Positions 63,733 to 64,000 of a DNA stretch of 64,000 nucleotides are shown here, piece by piece. The stretch's first letter is position 1; each line of letters opens with the position of its first letter. Source of the stretch: DAHVFK01 sp035310985 (GTDB lineage: Bacteria; Pseudomonadota; Gammaproteobacteria; Burkholderiales; SG8-39); assembly GCA_035310985.1 (NCBI GenBank), contig DATGDH010000139.1, forward strand, positions 1-64,000. The letters run 5' to 3'. The position numbers were made by a program, and so were the translations under genes. The notes beneath the pieces were generated by a model. The model ran no database searches, had not been told where the DNA came from, and saw only the letters and a list, made by a program, of their open reading frames with translations.

Positions 63733-64000
63733 CAACTCGACAGTAAGTCGCTCGTCGTCCGGCAACCGGATCACGCGGCCCGCTTCCAGGTATTGCGCAA
63801 GCGGCGGTTGGTCCAGTATCCGTTGCAGCGGCGCCAGGTGCTGCGCGTCGCCGAGTTCGAGCAGCACACGCGTCGGACGCCGCTCGCGCAGCAGCCGAGT
63901 GAGCTGGACCTTCGCCTCGATGCGGCCGATGCAGCAGGGACAGGCGCGCGGCATGAGGGCTGCCCATCCGGGCCGCGCCGCAAGCGAGCGCGCGATCCAC
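63721..64000 (-). CDS. CobW/G3E-like GTPase fragment (5' end outside window)
   Basis: The open frame runs in from the right edge and ends at 63721, about 92 codons. It holds PRACPCCIGRIEAKVQLTRL and LRERRPTRVLLELGD, resembling the C[I/P]CC metal-binding loop and the following strand of CobW/G3E GTPases that insert or deliver metals. The C-terminal part is short and lacks a clear CobW_C domain. Family assignment is tentative. Confidence 0.45.
   Translation of the reverse strand, partial: WIARSLAARPGWAALMPRACPCCIGRIEAKVQLTRLLRERRPTRVLLELGDAQHLAPLQRILDQPPLAQYLEAGRVIRLPDDERLTVELLGA

Overview
The window is 64 kb of uniformly GC-rich, tightly packed chromosomal DNA. I read it as a betaproteobacterium of the Burkholderiales/Nitrosomonadales/Rhodocyclales type. 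The support is the gene order: ruvX-pyrR-pyrB-pyrC' next to algH, polA next to a DUF2782 gene and thrB, an RNase II-like gene followed by tonB, aroE and mtgA, accBC-prmA-DUF3426, and a torF-glnK-amtB set. A long FAD/Fe-S oxidoreductase of the DUF3683 type at the left edge fits as well. I see no rRNA, tRNA, insertion sequence, prophage, CRISPR array or origin. The longest gene-free stretches are about 230 bases: 47726-47948 and 59236-59465, both regulatory.

Layout. 1-6096 (minus): 3'-truncated FAD/Fe-S oxidoreductase, membrane protein, thrB, DUF2782, LOG protein. 6098-8800 (plus): polA. 8814-18639 (minus): small exported proteins, lipoate synthesis (lipA, lipB, ybeD), D-amino acid aminotransferase, DD-carboxypeptidase, rlpA, pyrimidine genes, ruvX, algH. 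18660-20087 (plus): photolyase. 20094-28705 (minus): the twitching-motility chemosensory operon pilG-pilH-pilI-pilJ-chpA. 28794-31818: rubredoxin, then thiD-thiE-hemL. 31854-38186 (minus): mpl, esterase, RNB ribonuclease, tonB, aroE, mtgA. 38303-44632 (plus): an unrecognised gene, TlpA thioredoxin, aroQ, accB, accC, prmA, DUF3426, PfkB kinase. 44641-47725 (minus): HIT hydrolase, apaH, comM, ubiK. 47949-50550 (plus): torF, glnK, amtB behind a sigma-54 promoter. 50706-55139 (plus): two paralogous aryl-CoA ligases, a fumarylpyruvate-type hydrolase, a GST-type isomerase. 55165-59235 (minus): TetR regulator, crotonase, SDR, PAS-hemerythrin, thioesterase, rhodanese. 59466-64000: metH, bTHX, DUF423, and a 5'-truncated CobW-like gene.

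Most of the content is core metabolism arranged in overlapping, translationally coupled genes (ATGA, GTGA and TGATG overlaps recur). Four regulatory observations stand out. (1) The metH leader carries an intrinsic terminator plus an upstream segment exactly complementary to its 3' arm, the layout of an attenuator or riboswitch, and I match it to no known class. (2) A perfect 20-bp palindrome overlaps the promoter of the SDR-crotonase-TetR operon. (3) A near-consensus sigma-54 promoter with an NtrC-like site precedes torF-glnK-amtB. (4) At four of six convergent gene pairs, GC-rich hairpins without T-tracts span the facing stop codons. I found no clearly new multi-gene system. The accessory part most worth attention is the aromatic-acid/CoA region at 50.7-59.2 kb.
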